A DNA stretch of 64,000 nucleotides from Anthoceros angustus (lineage: Eukaryota > Streptophyta > Anthocerotopsida > Anthocerotales > Anthocerotaceae). The position numbers and the translations under genes were made by a program. Every line of letters begins with the position of its first letter. Positions within the stretch are counted from its first letter, which is position 1. A model generated the notes under the pieces. That model worked only from the letters and a program-made list of their open reading frames with translations, made no database searches and was not told the origin of the DNA. The stretch is taken from contig VJWM01000063.1 in assembly GCA_010909165.1 (NCBI GenBank), positions 1,736,001-1,800,000 of the forward strand. Direction: 5' to 3'. This document shows positions 1 to 13,260 of this stretch, one piece after another.

Positions 1-292
1 AATGGGCGAGATCAAAAGACAAGGTGGGATCGGGTACACGGCCCTTGTACCGTGAGTCGAGGTTGGGAATCAATCCGTTAAGATCCGATCCCTAGTTCCG
101 AGTTGACTCCTGTCCTTCCTCGTCCAAAGTGTGATCTCCGCCCGTGCTCTCCTCGTAACTCTCAATCTTTCGCGCTTGGCGTTGCTTAGCGTTTCCCGAT
201 CGGATCGAATCGCTTGTCTCCACCCGAGGCATCCATCAATCTAGTAATGCTAGACTCTACGTAAGCTAGTTAGTCCTTCCTCGTCCTTGGAT

Positions 293-310
293 TCCATTCC
301 CGGCGCGCCA
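293..310 (-). promoter_or_regulatory. Primer-binding site of an LTR retrotransposon
   Basis: Read on the minus strand, the LTR ends in ...CCACA, followed by TTT and then TGGCGCGCCGGGAATGG. A TGG-initial GC-rich stretch a few bases beyond the LTR CA end is the normal layout of a tRNA primer-binding site in plant LTR elements. The matching tRNA was not identified. The internal body then continues leftward, out of the window, through 1-292. Confidence 0.45.
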
Positions 311-313
311 AAA

Positions 314-968
314 TGTGGAGTGTGGATTCGTGTCCGGACACGTGAGGTCCACATTCACCCTCAATGTCGTTGTAGGCTTAGGATTCGCTCCCAAGGGAAT
401 GGTTTGTGCCGAGGCGCTAACTATCTCGCCCTTCACCTAAGTCAAGACTTACTGTACTCCTCTTACCTACTCAACCACTACTACCCCTTGTCTAGCCACC
501 ACGGCTCTTATTCCACGACCGCAAATCTCATTCCACGCGGTGCTCTCACCGGTAGTTGCTTACCAGGTGGGTCCCACACCCAAACCCTAGCGACTTATTT
601 CCGGGCGCGCGCGCGCGGATCCGCCACGGCGTCACCGTACGGATCGGACTCTGCACTCCACTTCATGCACACACACACACCGATTCCTAGGGACCTAAAT
701 TCCACAAATCCTCACGCTCCACACACACACACAAAAGGCGCCACACTCACACAACTTTATACAAGGGCTGCCCCCCTTGACACCGGTTTGGTTTCTTTTG
801 GATTCACACAATTCTCCGCTAGCCTCTCAATTAGTTCCTTCTCAACCTCTCACACCTCGCGCCAGCGTCTGATGTTTAGTCACTCCTTCACCCAATCTTC
901 TCTCTCTCTCTCTCCCTCAACTCGCGGGCTTCCAACCATCCACTCAACACTTCTCTTAATTGAACACA
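314..968 (-). repeat. Putative 5' LTR of a retrotransposon inserted in copy A
   Basis: This 655-bp segment starts TGTGTTCAATT on the minus strand (at 968) and ends in CCACA at 314, giving TG...CA termini. A primer-binding-site-like sequence follows directly. It includes CA and CT microsatellite tracts (about 665-735 and 897-912). The partner LTR and target-site duplication would lie left of the window, so the call rests on one LTR only. No gag or pol domain is visible in the 313 bp of internal sequence. Confidence 0.45.
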
Positions 969-3900
969 ACTAGCGGGGACAAGTGTGAAGGAAAAAAGAA
1001 CCCCGGCGTCCAGGCGGGCGTTCTGAGCAAGCTCCGGACCGCCAATCCCTTGGTTTCCTCCTCCTTTGTCGGCAAGATTGCTTTCACCCCTCCTCCCCGG
1101 TGCGGAGCAAGCTCGACCACCCCTAGGGCGTCGCGCACCACCTCTGTCAATCGGACGTCTCCAACCAGCCCGCAGGCGTGGGGATCTCAACCGAGTGCTC
1201 GGCGTGAGGGACCTATTCGCCCCTCTTATACATCGTGGGGCACCACCGATTTTAGGTCCTAAGATGGCTATCGCGAAGGGCGCCCACAATTCGGGCGATC
1301 CTAGGTCGATGCGGCATCCTAACCAAATTATCTTTAGGTTGCTACCTCGACCTCGCTGTCTGCCTACCTCGACTTGGCGTCGGCCTCGTCCTCCATTGCT
1401 GCCACGAGCTCTCACCTTGCCGTGGTCGGACGGGTTCTCCCACTACTTCCACCTCACATCGCTGCTGGCGTCCGAATTTGAGGTGTACCACCACCCTGGG
1501 CTTCCGCATCTTCCGGCCGCCTTTGAGGATTATTCGGCTCCTCGTCCACCCAAGCTGGACCTCCTCCTCGCTCAACTCCTCCAAAGTCGCCTCCGCATAA
1601 TGAGCCAACCCCACAGGCGCGATGGTAGAAGTATGCCGGGTCCTCACTTGCAGTGGTAGGCCACATCCCTCCTATTTCCACACGCACATGGGCGGTGAGG
1701 TTAAGCGTTCTCCATTCACATATAGACCGAGGCACATAAGTTTCCTCATCCATGTGCCGTAATATAATAGGACCCTCTGCGGTGAGGTGCTTACCCCTCC
1801 TCCCGTAGGCTACACACAGTTGCACGGCCTATGTCCTCGCGAGGCGCCACGTCGCATCCTGTCGCCCGCCACCTCCGGGTTGGTTGCGCCAATGTCGGTA
1901 GTTTCGACTACGCGTAGTGGACTCCACGGCCGTCGTTCGTTCAACCGTAGGTGAGGTTTCGGCTACCTCGGTTCTTCCTTCCTCGGTAGGCCCTTCCGCT
2001 ACTTATCGTGGTCCCGCTACCCCCTTCCCCTTCCCTTTGTCTTTTACGGCGACGTGCCTCATCCGCTCCCTCTTATATCGCTCAGCTTATGGGCCTTTTC
2101 CAGGAGGCCGCTTCACGCTCCCGGGCTCAACAACTCCCCAGCATCTCTGGTTCGTCTGTGGGCATCCTTAATTTGAGCCATGAGTGCTTCCTGGCTCGTC
2201 ATGGCTTGCAACTTCTCACAGGCCTGCACAAATCTTCTTGAATCTTGGCCCTTATTTCCTCTAGGTTCCGCTTGTCTTCCTCCAGTTGCTTGGCCTCCTC
2301 TTCGTCAAACACGGCCTTCACCACTTCCTCCGTCGCCGAGCCCGGTGAGAGCTAAAGCGCTTGATCCAACAAATGCTTGGGATCATCGGCGTGGTCGGCT
2401 CCGCAAGTCCACTTGTGGCGGCCCCACGCCCGACGCCATCCCTCTCGAGAACTTTCCTCCCCGGTGCGCACCCTCACCAATTTTGCATCCACCTCTGCGG
2501 AGTCCCCTTGAAAATCTCTTCCCATCTTTGAGGAGGGTCCGCCTCGAGGTCGACCCTAAACCCTCGGAGTTGATTCATCATCGCATCCAGTCGCAAAATT
2601 GTCCTCGGATTCCTCTTCCACCTCCAAGCTGTTTGGCTTTCATTTCTGTAGCCTTGGCGTTTTTGACACAGTGGCCGCGCATCCTCTCACCTTTTTGATG
2701 GCCTTTCACCCCGGTCTTCCTCCTTTTCTTTGGTGGGCCTTCTCCTCCTCCAGGCCTGCCACCGACTCCCGGCTATCCGATTTTTCCTCCTTGGGCTCCT
2801 CCGCCTTCCATTTCACCTCCCTAAGCTTCCACATGTGGAGGAGGCTACAATCTCCACCTCAGCGAGTTAGCGTAAACATAAAGATGGACGAAATGGTGAG
2901 ATTAGAGAGGGCGAGGAGAAATCAAGTTCAACCTCTCTTCACACAACTTGTCAAAGAATTACTAATCGATCTTTTGACCACTTCATGAAGGAAGCAGAGT
3001 GGTCGGACAAATAATCACACTTCTTGTCTGCGGAAACATAGGAACCATGGCGGACCCATCAAGCTGTTGCCAAATCCCTCGTCAACCCGTTGGGTTCATC
3101 GCCCGCTTTAACGGGCGGCTGCTTCGTGCTTCTTTTCTGGGCGGCTCCATCACCAACCCGCCCGCCTCCTCCTTGCGCCCATACACCCTTCTAACCTCCG
3201 GTCCCAATCCTGGCCCGCTCTAAATCCCCGCTTTGTGTCTGTCCTTGTGTGGCCTCCACGCACAGTCCAGTTCATGTAATTCCACCGCTCTTCCATGAAA
3301 CCCGGCTTGACTCCACGCTCCCAGCTCGAACTTTCCAATGATCCATGTTCGGCCATTGGGCAAGCACAATTTGGTGGTGACCTTGGGCGCCATCCCTCTC
3401 ACGGTCTTCACGGTCTCGCGCCACAAACCGCGCCACCTGCTGCGAATTTCAAGGTCGGTCTCGAGTTCCTACCTCCTCGGCAAGGAGCGCTGTCACGCGC
3501 CTTCCTCCTCTGCGTCGCGCCTCGCCGGTGGGGTTGAGCTCCTTCCCGTCGTTGCCTCGCGCCTCCTGCGATCACGGTGCCCCGGAGACCTCGACCCGTC
3601 GGCCCCGTCGTCGCTCACTCGCTCTCGTCCGGCCGTTGCGCTCCGTTGTTTGAGCAGGATTACATCATTTCCTAGGGTTAAGTTTCCCGGGTTCCCCTAC
3701 TCTGTTACCTCTCGACCGCTTCCACATCCCAATCCACAACCCCACACTCATTCATACCGCGTGTCGACCCCAACTTATAGACTCTAATTATTCCAAACCC
3801 CCTATCTCACATATATAGACTTTTTAGGGAACATTAGTCCATGGGCCAAGGAACACCAAATTCCGGACCATTTATTTCTAACCTAGGCAATAAAACAAAA

Positions 3901-4939
3901 AGAACTCCATAGGCCAAGGACATTTTACTATGAATATCCCCTACCGTCGACTTATTTTCCACACCACTCGGCCAAAAAAAACAAAAATTCGCCGGGCACA
4001 TTTTACTTGAGGGTTTGAGGCTGGTCGTTTACCTTGACCAATAGCGCGTGAACAGCCAGCAGCCTGGGGCTTCATTCCCGGATGAATAAGCTTCTTTATC
4101 ACCCCTACTTGAGCACTTTGCCCCTCTCACGTCCGCCCCACATCAAAGCAGGCTGCTAACGCTGCGCACTTCGCTCGGTCGATTACGGGCCTCTACCCGA
4201 GTTCCGACTTGATGTAGCGCCAGCCTCATGCGTCGTTCGCGACGGCGCCATTCTCTCGGATAGCCTTGACCATGGTTCCACGATTTACAAAACTTGTCGC
4301 CGTGCTTGGAGTGCAGCGTATCTGAACTTCCCCTCCTTGCGCGCCGCCTCCGGGCCTCCCCTCCCCCCCCCCCCAACCTCCCAGCGCTCACGCTCACCCG
4401 CGCCGCCTCACCCGCAGCACCGCCCAGCCACCCTTTTCCTTGCCCTTTTACTGCTGCCTCTTCGGCCCCGTTCCACCTTGTGCCCGGACACGGCCCCGCT
4501 TAACCCTTGCCGGCGCCCGCTCCGCACCGGCCCCGCTCCCGCTCCCAGGCCCCCTCCCGGGCGTCACCGTCCGCCCCGGCCGACCCTTGACCAGCAAGCC
4601 CGCCATGCCAGCCGCCCAGCCGCCCGCCCCCTTGTGCCTTGCCGCCGCCCGCCCGCCGCCGCCGCCGCCCAGCCCCGCCACCGCCGCGCCCGCGTCACGC
4701 CCGGCCAGCAGCGGCTGGCGGCCAGGCGCCGCAGCTCTAGCATGTTCGCTCCTCTGCGGCCAAAACACGGCGGTGGTCGAGAAGATGCCGTAACTTCCTT
4801 GTTGTCTTGGTGGCGGATAGGAGGAAATTTGCCTCCATGGGTACAATACTGGCCTCGAGTAAAAGCCATGCATGCCCAAAAGCTGAGAACATTTGTGACA
4901 ACGAGGCGTGGCACATTTAGAAAAGGGACGTGGGCACCC
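969..4939. other. Gene-less degraded repeat DNA
   Basis: The reading frames here are short and overlap on both strands without recognisable domains. The longest coherent minus-strand stretch, around 1454-1825, looks like decayed transposon coding sequence but matches no family I can name. The 4380-4740 segment is extremely C-rich and yields proline/alanine-rich open frames in several phases, which is a base-composition effect. I see no splice-consistent gene. Confidence 0.5.
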
Positions 4940-7900
4940 ATCACCCATACATGACCTCGTAATTTCCTACAATTGACAAGTAGGCTACGGCATGCCATAC
5001 AGCATGTGTTGTGAAATGGCGGTGACCACCCTCGCGCACATAGTGTCTCGGAGTCATACAAGGGAGTAGCAATGTCCATTGCGCGTCATGGCGTGGGAAG
5101 CTGGCTGCCGTCTTCAATGGCACTTGGAACACCATAATTGGCGCCCTGCCAAAATACCGCGTCCACGTTATGAAGGTGAAAAGTTTAGCTCTCTGCAAAA
5201 AGCCTCACGCGTGCCGCCACGAACATGGTCTTCAACTCCTCACGGCATGCCTCAAAAGTAATGGCGTTGATGAAGTCATCCGCCACTGCATCCTTGGTAG
5301 GAGAAAAAAAACTAACCACTTGAGACAACGTGTTCTGTGAGGCGCCCTCGCGTCAAGCTACTTTGAACCCATCCCCAACAAGCCCTCCAACATGCAAGCA
5401 CTTTTTAAATAAAACTCCTCCGTGACCTTTCACCAAGCTCACCTCCATGCCAGTCCTGCCACCTTTAAGTCGTGCAAAATGTCCAAAAACTCCGGATCCC
5501 TAACGGTGATGAGGCAAGCCTCCTTGATGGGGCATGTTGTGGTCGGCCTGTACGCCGCCTTTTTGAGCATCGATATCACACCCATCAAGCCGGGGTAACA
5601 AGCTTTCATCAGCGCCAGATGCTTTTTTCATGGCCGACCCTGCATCTTGCCACACCTTGTAGCAGCCCACACGGCTCCCAAGGCGCGTGTCAGTCATGGG
5701 CATGACACCGTGCAAGCACCATGTACACGAGGTAGCCAAAGAAGCGGGCCTTCAAATCAAGGGAGGTGCGTTAGAATGAAAGGATGGCATGCGGAAATAG
5801 GGAAGGTTGATGGTTACCATGAACATTACACACAAAGCCTTACCAGTTCGCTCAAGCGACATGGACTTCCCCTTCTTGATGACTGCGTCTGCCGGGATGG
5901 TCCCTTGCCTCGAACACGCAGTTCATGAACATGGGATTACGCGGTGTGCCGCCATGCCTCCCGTCGTCGGTCGGGCCACCCGCGTCCGTCGCCTCGGGCA
6001 AAGAACCCCCATGCCCTGCAGTACTGCGCCGAGCGGGAAGGCAGTTGTCGCCATGCTCTCCAGGCAGTTCATCGATGCGCCGCACTCACTTCCGGCCTCC
6101 ACTGCGACCTCCGGTCAAAGTAGCCGTGCTTGGCGAACAGGCATGGCATATGAGCCGAAATGCGCGGCTCTTACCTTCAACCGATGCGCCTCTTACAAAG
6201 CGTCTGCTTTTGGATAGGTTGGGCGTCTTTGTATGTTGACCGCGCATAAGCGTTGTTGCATCGTGGGCCTCTTGCGCCACTTCGGTGAGGGCTTCAAACT
6301 CTTGCTCACATGCTTGGCGCTCCTTTCCGACTGGCGGACTCTACCCAATCGCGGTGACGTATCGTGTAGGCGTAGCAACTCCTCTTCGTCAAGGGAGTGG
6401 CGGAGGTTGGTAGAGAAAGTCTCTCCGGCAAGTCTTGAGCTCCTATGCCCAGGTCCAGGCCGGGTCTATGTCTTGGCGGCAAGGGAGCCTCGCGTGAGGC
6501 GATGTCCGGGTCGGCTATGAAGCTCTCTATTGTCCGACATCGTAAAGCTCCAACCCGGCTGCCAAACACATCGCACCAATCCTCCGTGTCTATCATGTGC
6601 CTTTCTCCATGTCAGCGTGGGCGTCCGTCAACAACTGCGTGGTCCGGATTCCCACCTTGGCGGCACTCCCATCTTCGCCTCCCGAGATGGCGAAGAACAT
6701 TTCGCCTCTCGAGCATTCCGTTTCACGCGCGGAAGATGGGTGGCGACTTTCTTCGCATCCTCCGGGATAGCAAGCGGCCATGCCGCCACAAGCGCTCGTG
6801 CGTCGGGCAATGGGCCGTGAAAAGGCGGCGTTCACGTTCCGCTGCGGTGTTGGGGTGACGCTCGCACACCCGGCGGGGCGTCGCCGTCCTTTCTTCCGCG
6901 CTCATTTCCGTACCTGCCCTCCCGCAATGCATTGAGAGCCCCAGTCCGTGATGGCCCTTGATGCCACAGTCGGCGGTACAGCGTCCGCATCCCGAACCAT
7001 GTCGCTCCACCGTGACACCGTCCCGTCCGCATCCTCTTCCGGCGCACCCTCTTACGTCTTCCAACTTTTTTGGCGGTAGTTACGGAGCATATGCGTCATC
7101 GGGATCACGGGATCCCACATATAACGGCGCACCACAAAGCGTTAGCGCTCTCGGATGCGGTCTTTGCTGGAGGGAAGAGGTGGCTCGTGCAGCGAGGGGC
7201 GGTCGGTGCTGCGCTTGCACCTTCGATTTATTTCGATGAAGCGGCGGGGCCCAAAAGCGGGCAGGCGGAAGAGCGCCACAGTCGGCGGCGGCGACCGGTG
7301 CGAGCTCGGTGAACCATCGCCACCTCGCCCCCCACGGGCATGGCGGTAGGGGCGTGCAACTCGGCGGTGCAATCCGCACTCAATCCGCACGACAAACCGC
7401 CTCTCCCCATCACGCTTGTCCTAAGTGGATGCCCTCGTATGCGATTACGTGATCTTCAACTTCTTCATGTGCGCGACCATGCGCGCTTGAGCGCCATCCC
7501 CTTTCCCGTCTCCCACGCTGAGACCATTATCGGGTGATTGACGTTGTGTCGGGGAATGTTTCAATCGCCCGCGCGGACCGTTGCCTCTTAGGCGCACTTG
7601 GGCGAAGTGCGTTCCGCGCTTCCCTGAGAGGTTCCTACCGCGCCCTTGGGAAGTAGGCCTTGTGGCTACTTGGCCGGAGGACCGCCGCCGGCGGCGGGTG
7701 TCACGCACACCCGCGGGCCCTGCTGCGTTCCACGTCTAGCGCAAGTCTGCGAGGCCGTCGAAGAAGCACAGGCACGAAGGTGGGCGTCCTTCCGATGGGG
7801 GTTACATTGGAAAACATTGTCATCGTCATCGTCGTGTACCCAATCCTCCAAGATATGTCACCGCAATCGTACTCATTCAACTGCGCGCTCGGGCCTTTCG

Positions 7901-7960
7901 TCGGTGGCCATGCCTACGGTCACGGGCGGATCGCGGTGAGAGATGTCGCTGTGAACCGGC
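4940..7960 (-). pseudogene. Internal coding module of the giant element (copy A), frameshifted
   Basis: This block is collinear with 22040-25150 in copy B; for example, the tract around 5020-5120 matches 22085-22200 and the end at 7800-7900 matches 25030-25110. On the minus strand, fragments shared by both copies can be read in the same order. They are an acidic N-terminal segment containing DWV followed by a run of Asp and then NVFQ (about 7795-7850), a HMKKL segment (about 7465), and a stretch with LVAAW...EDAKKVATHLP (about 6730-6810). The frames change repeatedly, so the copy is dead. Conserved order and frame choice suggest one long ancestral protein. No known domain was recognised. Confidence 0.45.
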
Positions 7961-9423
7961 TCGAGGAGTGATGTCTGCGGACATCGGCGAGAAGAAAGCC
8001 AGCGATCGTCGGATGTCACATATCAATTGCAATAACCCTCCGGGCTGATCGATCGCGTTCCCGCCTCAACCTCCTCCACCTTGAGAGGTCCGGGCCATTA
8101 CTATGTGCAATCGCCCCCAAAACTTATCATCCGCTCTTTGCGAGACATAATTGGATGCTGTATATCTTTGCATGGGAACATGTGCCCGTTATTATGCGGG
8201 AGGCGGGGCGCTTGCCGCCCTCTCCAAGCAGCGCGGCGGGGGCTGGCGGGATGTCGCCATTAAGTGCGATAAGAGCGTGAAGGCGGCATGTCGATTGAAG
8301 ATAAACGCTATGAACGCGTGGGAAAGCGCCCCTCACGCATGCGGGCGCGGTAAGGAAGGGTTGATGGGCACGCCAGGCGAGAGACATTACGCAATGGGCG
8401 GAGGCTCCATATCGCGCGCTCCGTGGTTCGCAAAAGGTTCCGGATGTCTTATGCATTTTGCACACGCAATGCAAAGAAAGAAGGCCGCCCATGGAAGTGA
8501 CCAGCCACGATGTGGCGAAGTCAAGGCCGCCATTTAAATCCTCAAATGCAGAAATGCCATTTGTCCTGTGCACATACACACACGACGCATGCATTTATAC
8601 CGATTTAGTCCACGGCCTTGACACAAATGCCGGCTTCAATTTTGTAACTCATTATCACCAGCGGACATGGCAAATTTGTCGGATTTTCATGTTCGCGGCC
8701 TTCGACACATAGGAGGCGGGTGAAGCGGTGGCGATTTACTCACCATCCTTGGGTTTTGGTGTACCATGAAAATGGACTTTGTACATGCGATGAGACAATG
8801 AAAACAAAGCCACCCTCAAAACTAGCCTACGAAATGAACTAACAACTCACGGAGAAAGAAGAACAAGTGTTTCATGCGAGTATAGAAGAGGAAGCATAGC
8901 AACCGAGAGAAAGAAGGATGGGAAGAACATTCAATTCTTTGCGATTAGCGTGGAAGGAGAAAGTTTGGATAGCAACGAAAAATATACTGCATCCTGGACA
9001 TGGCGGAGAACAAGTTACATAGTGAAGGGAGTTTCCACGTGCTAGAACACAATGTTAGAGGAGGGAACTATTGGAAAACACATTGTGCAGCATAATGATG
9101 GGATTTCACCTATCGGCTGCATATATAGACATGTAGTTTGATTATGCCTATATGTCTATTTATGTCTCCATTCCTGCCGATATAGACATGTATGACATAT
9201 AAGTTAATATCCTTGGCATATGGCGAAGAAACATTGTACAGGATGATGCGAAAGAAAACCATGGGAGAAGGAAAGAGGAGGGGAAATTGGAAAACAACCT
9301 CTGCAACAGCATGTTTGTTTCTCCCCGTACTCCTGCATATATAGCCATATGTTTCATATACATTATTCTGTGTATATTGCATATATGTGTACATATATTT
9401 TTTTTTTCTTGACTTATTCAAAT
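7961..9423. other. Gene-less stretch
   Basis: Composition falls from GC-rich to AT-richer across this interval. Around 9120-9400 there are repeated ATATAGACATGTA-like words and short ORFs only. Nothing with coding or RNA character was found. Confidence 0.5.
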
Positions 9424-10515
9424 AGCTCCTTGGCCTTTGGTGGAAGGGACATTGCATGCATTGGTTTTTGGAAGGGAGGTGAAGAATGAATGTCTATATA
9501 TGCAGGAGGGAAGTAAAATTCGAACATGGTGGTCCACAAGTTTGGGTCCATTTTTCTCTCCTCTATCCACATTCAATTGTTCCATGCACCATGGGCAAAG
9601 TTCCTTGGCCCATGGCGAAGGAACTTTTTCCAGCGTGCATGTAGAAGATTGCCTCCTTTTATTCCCCTCTCCGTCGTTCCGCTATGACAATTTTTTCTCA
9701 TGAATTATTCAAAAACCTCCTTGGCCTTTGGTGGAAGGGACATTGGATGCCATGGTTTTTGGAAGTGAGGTGAAGAATGAATGTCTATATATGCAGGAGA
9801 GTAAAATTCCAACATGGTGGTCCACAAGTTTGGGTCCATTATTTCCCTCCTCTACCTGTAGGCACATTGCAAATTGTTCCATGCCATGGACAAAGTTCCT
9901 TGGCCCAAAGGAACTTTTCCAGTGCATGGAAAGATTGCCTCCTTTTATTCCCATCTCCGTCGTTCCGTATGACAATTTTTTCACATGAATTATTCAAAAC
10001 CTCCTTGGCCTTTGGTACAAGGGACCTTTGCATGCCATGGTTTTGGAAGTGAGGTGAAGAATGAATGTCTATATGTGGGAGAAAATAAAATTCAACATGG
10101 TGGTCCACAAGTTTGGGTCCATTATTTCCCTCCTCTACGTAGGCACATTGCAAATTGTTCCATGCACCATGGACAAAGTTCCTTGGCCCATGGCGAAGGA
10201 ACTTTTCCAGTGCATGGAAAAGCTTCTCCTTTTATTCCCCTCTCCGTTCTAATATGACAATTTTTTTGCCATGGTTTTGAAAGTGAGGTGAAGAATGAGT
10301 CTTATGCGGATGATCGTGAAATTGAAATTATGCTGGTGGTCATGTTGTTGGTTCTGTTGTTCCCTCCATCGTTGGCACATGGCAAGTTGTTCCATGCAGC
10401 TTGGACAAATGTTATTGGCCTATGGCGAAGGAACCTTGGCCAGGATGCATGGAACAACTTGCCACCCTTTTTTCCCTTCTCTTTCAGCCGCATATGACTT
10501 TTTTTTCCCATGAAC
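9424..10515 (+). repeat. Four tandem units of about 255-290 bp (CCTTGGCCTTTGG family)
   Basis: Units begin near 9427, 9718 and 10002 with CTCCTTGGCCTTTGGT; a shorter diverged fourth unit ends near 10515. Each contains the words GAGGTGAAGAATGAATG, ATGGTGGTCCACAAG, TTCCTTGGCCC and a TATGACAATTTTTT tail just before the next unit. Spacing shrinks from unit to unit because of small deletions. Short ORFs in the units repeat because the DNA repeats. Related CCTTGGCCTTTGG words recur at 26.0-29.1 kb in copy B. Confidence 0.8.
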
Positions 10516-10639
10516 CATTGAAAAAGCTCCTGGGCCTTTGGTAGAAGTGACACTGCATGCCTTAGGCTTTCAAAGCGAGGGGGATCTGCAATGCATTAGT
10601 CTTTGAAAGAGAGGGGGGTCGGGTGGCGTATAAAGCACG

Positions 10640-11790
10640 TAGAATAGCCAGATTGTATGCGGGAACAGTAACCTAGCGCCCAAAGTCGTTGGCCACGTAC
10701 ATGGCGATTTGTTGTCATGGTTGTGCAGAACCACTGACAAGCGGCATGGGCGTCGGACACCGTCCGTCCGTGGGTTCCACTCCGGTGAGCGTTGGGATGC
10801 CGGTCCGTCATGCGAGATGGGAAGAACGGACTTGACATACCAAGGGCAAGGCGGAGGAAGCGGGCGAAGAATGGCGGGGCGGAACATCGAATGCGACCGA
10901 CGGCGGGTGCATAAAGCGGGTGGTTGCCGCTGTGCCACCGGTGTTGTTCGAGGAATGGTGTGGAGGTGATTGCGTGCGATGGACACCTCCGTTTCTCTCT
11001 ACAGGGTGTAGGTGCGGAACCGCGGTGGATGACGAACAACTGCCGTGTGAAGGATGGAGAGGGAAGGAGGCGAGAGTCAGTGCGTGCTCTGGCTGATGGC
11101 CGGGACGACAATGGGGCCTGCTTTTCGCATGCACATCCTTGGAATGGAGGCGGAGGAGTTTGCCATGGTGGCTAGTGGAAACCGAGGAGGTGGTGCGGAA
11201 GGTCAAGGGAGGACTTACGGTTAACATCACAACACTACCGCAGAAGGACGGTTGTCGTCGTGCAGTGCCGTCTTTAGAGGAGGTGAAGCTCCGGTGGGAC
11301 AAAGGGAAAGGAATCGGGGGACGGGGCCCAGCGGGGATGGCCGTTGTGGAAGGCGGAGGAGGAGGCGGGGAGTGGCATGGATGATGGGAGGGCGGTGCAT
11401 GCGGTGTCGAGTGCGGCGAGGAAGGGTCTAGCAGGACCATTTTGTTTCTTGTTGCTATTTTTGCTTGCTATGCGATCGATTATGAGCTTGCCATGGTGTG
11501 CATTAGTGGCAATGGTAGTAATCTTGGCGGTGGCGGCCTTTTGTTGTGTGGGAGACGGTGACCCGGTGGCGTCATTATATGCAATTGGTGAAACCCCCAT
11601 AAAATGATTACGAAGTGATGTGTTAGGCGGTCCGATACGCTCCACTGCAGTGTCATGTGAAGGAAAGGGGTTGGCGGTTAAGGACACGAACACAAGGAGG
11701 GCCAAAAGGGTTGACAAATCGCTAGTGCATAAAATGTCATGGTTGCCATGCGGGTTAGTCGAGCGGGGTGACGACAATTAAGTTCATGAC
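10640..11790. repeat. Conserved inner block of the giant element (copy A)
   Basis: This block matches 27660-28790 and 29490-30640 of copy B with many short indels. It contains a plus-strand ORF at 11344-11607 whose second half is strongly hydrophobic (about 45 residues, with LLFLLAMRS and ALVAMVV), ending near YAIGE. The equivalent ORF at 30151-30492 keeps the same hydrophobic segment. An overlapping minus-strand ORF (11274-11777) is also long, so the coding strand is not settled. No known family was recognised. Confidence 0.5.
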
Positions 11791-12059
11791 AGGCGAGTGG
11801 CGAGCCGCGCGACACAGCTGAGATGCCAATTGCGTCTTGGCATGCGAGAAAATTCGCGGTCCCGTCAGGCCCGTCGAGCACGCGTTATGGCCGAGGCGTC
11901 GCCACAGCGGAGGAGGCGGCCATCAAGGCCGGCGCAATTGGAAACAACGGGCGCAAAGGCGGTGGCGGGGCGGGGAGTAAAGGAGGTCGGTGAAGGAGGC
12001 GAGGAGTGATGGAAAGGAGGCGCGTGGCGGGAAGCGGCGGCGGAGGCCGGCGACGCATG

Positions 12060-13260
12060 GTGCCGTGCTAGTCGGCAGCGAGGCAATAACCACTCTTCCA
12101 TGGCGGGCGGCGGCGGGCGGGGAGAAGGGAAGCGAGGAGAGCGTCCCTCCCCCCATGGCCAGCGGAGGCGGCGGCGCGGCAGGGGCCACAGGCGGGGAGG
12201 GCACTGCCTCCCCATGGAGAAAGGCGGGCGGGGATGGCGGCGCCTCCCGGCGATGGAATGGCGGCTGCAGGCCGGCGCGGGCGCGGGGGAGGCGACGCCT
12301 CCCCATGTCCATAGAGCAGGGAGGCGGGGAGGCGAGTCGCCCTCGAGAAAGGGGGCAGGCCTCCCGGCGATGGAGGCGCAGCTGGCGTGCCAGCGCGGGG
12401 GGAGCTGCCTCCCCATGGAGAAGGGGCGGCGGGCGCCTCCCAGCGATGGGCGGCAGCCAGCGGCTGAGGGCGGCGGCGCGGGGAGGCGATGCCTCCCCAT
12501 GGCATGGAGAGGCGAGGCGGGGAGGCGGCCCGCCTCGGAAGGGGCGGGCCTCCCCGAGAGCGGCGGGCGCGTGGCGAGGCCTCCCCATGGAGAAGGATGG
12601 GCGGGGGCGGCGCCTCCCGGCGATGCAGCGGCGGTGCGGAGGCTGCCTCCCCATGGCGGGCGGGCGGGGAGGGCAAAGGCGCCTCGCCCTCCAAGGCAGG
12701 GGCCGCATGGCCTCCCCACGCGATGGCGGCGGGGCAGGCGGCGGAGGCGGGCGGGGAGGCTGCTGCCTCCCCATGGAGAGGGGCGGGCGGGCGGGCGCCT
12801 CCCCACAGAGATGGGCGGCGGCAGCAGGGCAGCCCCAGCGTGGCGCGGGCGGGGAGGGCACTGCCTCCCCATGGCGATGGGCGGAGGCGGGGGAGGCGCC
12901 TCAGCCCTCGAAGGAAGGGGCGCATGGCCTCCCCCGATGGAGGCGGCGGGGCGTGAGGCGGCGGAGGCGCGAGGCGGGGAGGCGGGCCTCCCCATGAAGC
13001 GATGGGCGAAGCGTGGAGGCGAGCGCCTCCCCTCGAGAAGGGGGCCGTGGCCTCCCCTCGGCGATGGCGGTGGCGGAGCGAAGCGTGGCGCGGGCGGGGA
13101 GGCGGTCGCCTCCCCATGGTGATGGACGTGGAGGTGGGTGGCGGAGGAGCCCGGAGGAGAGGCGTGGGGAGGCGGTTGCCCTCCCCGCAGCGATGGCGGG
13201 GCGACGCCCGCTGCGCGGAGGAGAGGGAGGGAGCATTGCGCATTGGAGGAGGAAGGCAAC
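12060..13260. repeat. Palindromic GC-rich minisatellite, copy A
   Basis: The tract is made of variable units carrying GGCGGGGAGGC or a similar word followed by GCCTCCCCATGG, so each unit is a potential hairpin. Interspersed words include CTCCCGGCGATGG and GAGAAGG. Irregular unit length keeps long Ala/Gly/Pro/Arg-rich ORFs open in several frames on both strands (the longest is 11865-13421, minus). These are composition artefacts and are not called as genes. Confidence 0.85.

Noticed and set aside
287-973. A 228-codon plus-strand ORF at the left edge
   Set aside because: Coincides almost exactly with the LTR and contains microsatellite-coded repeats.
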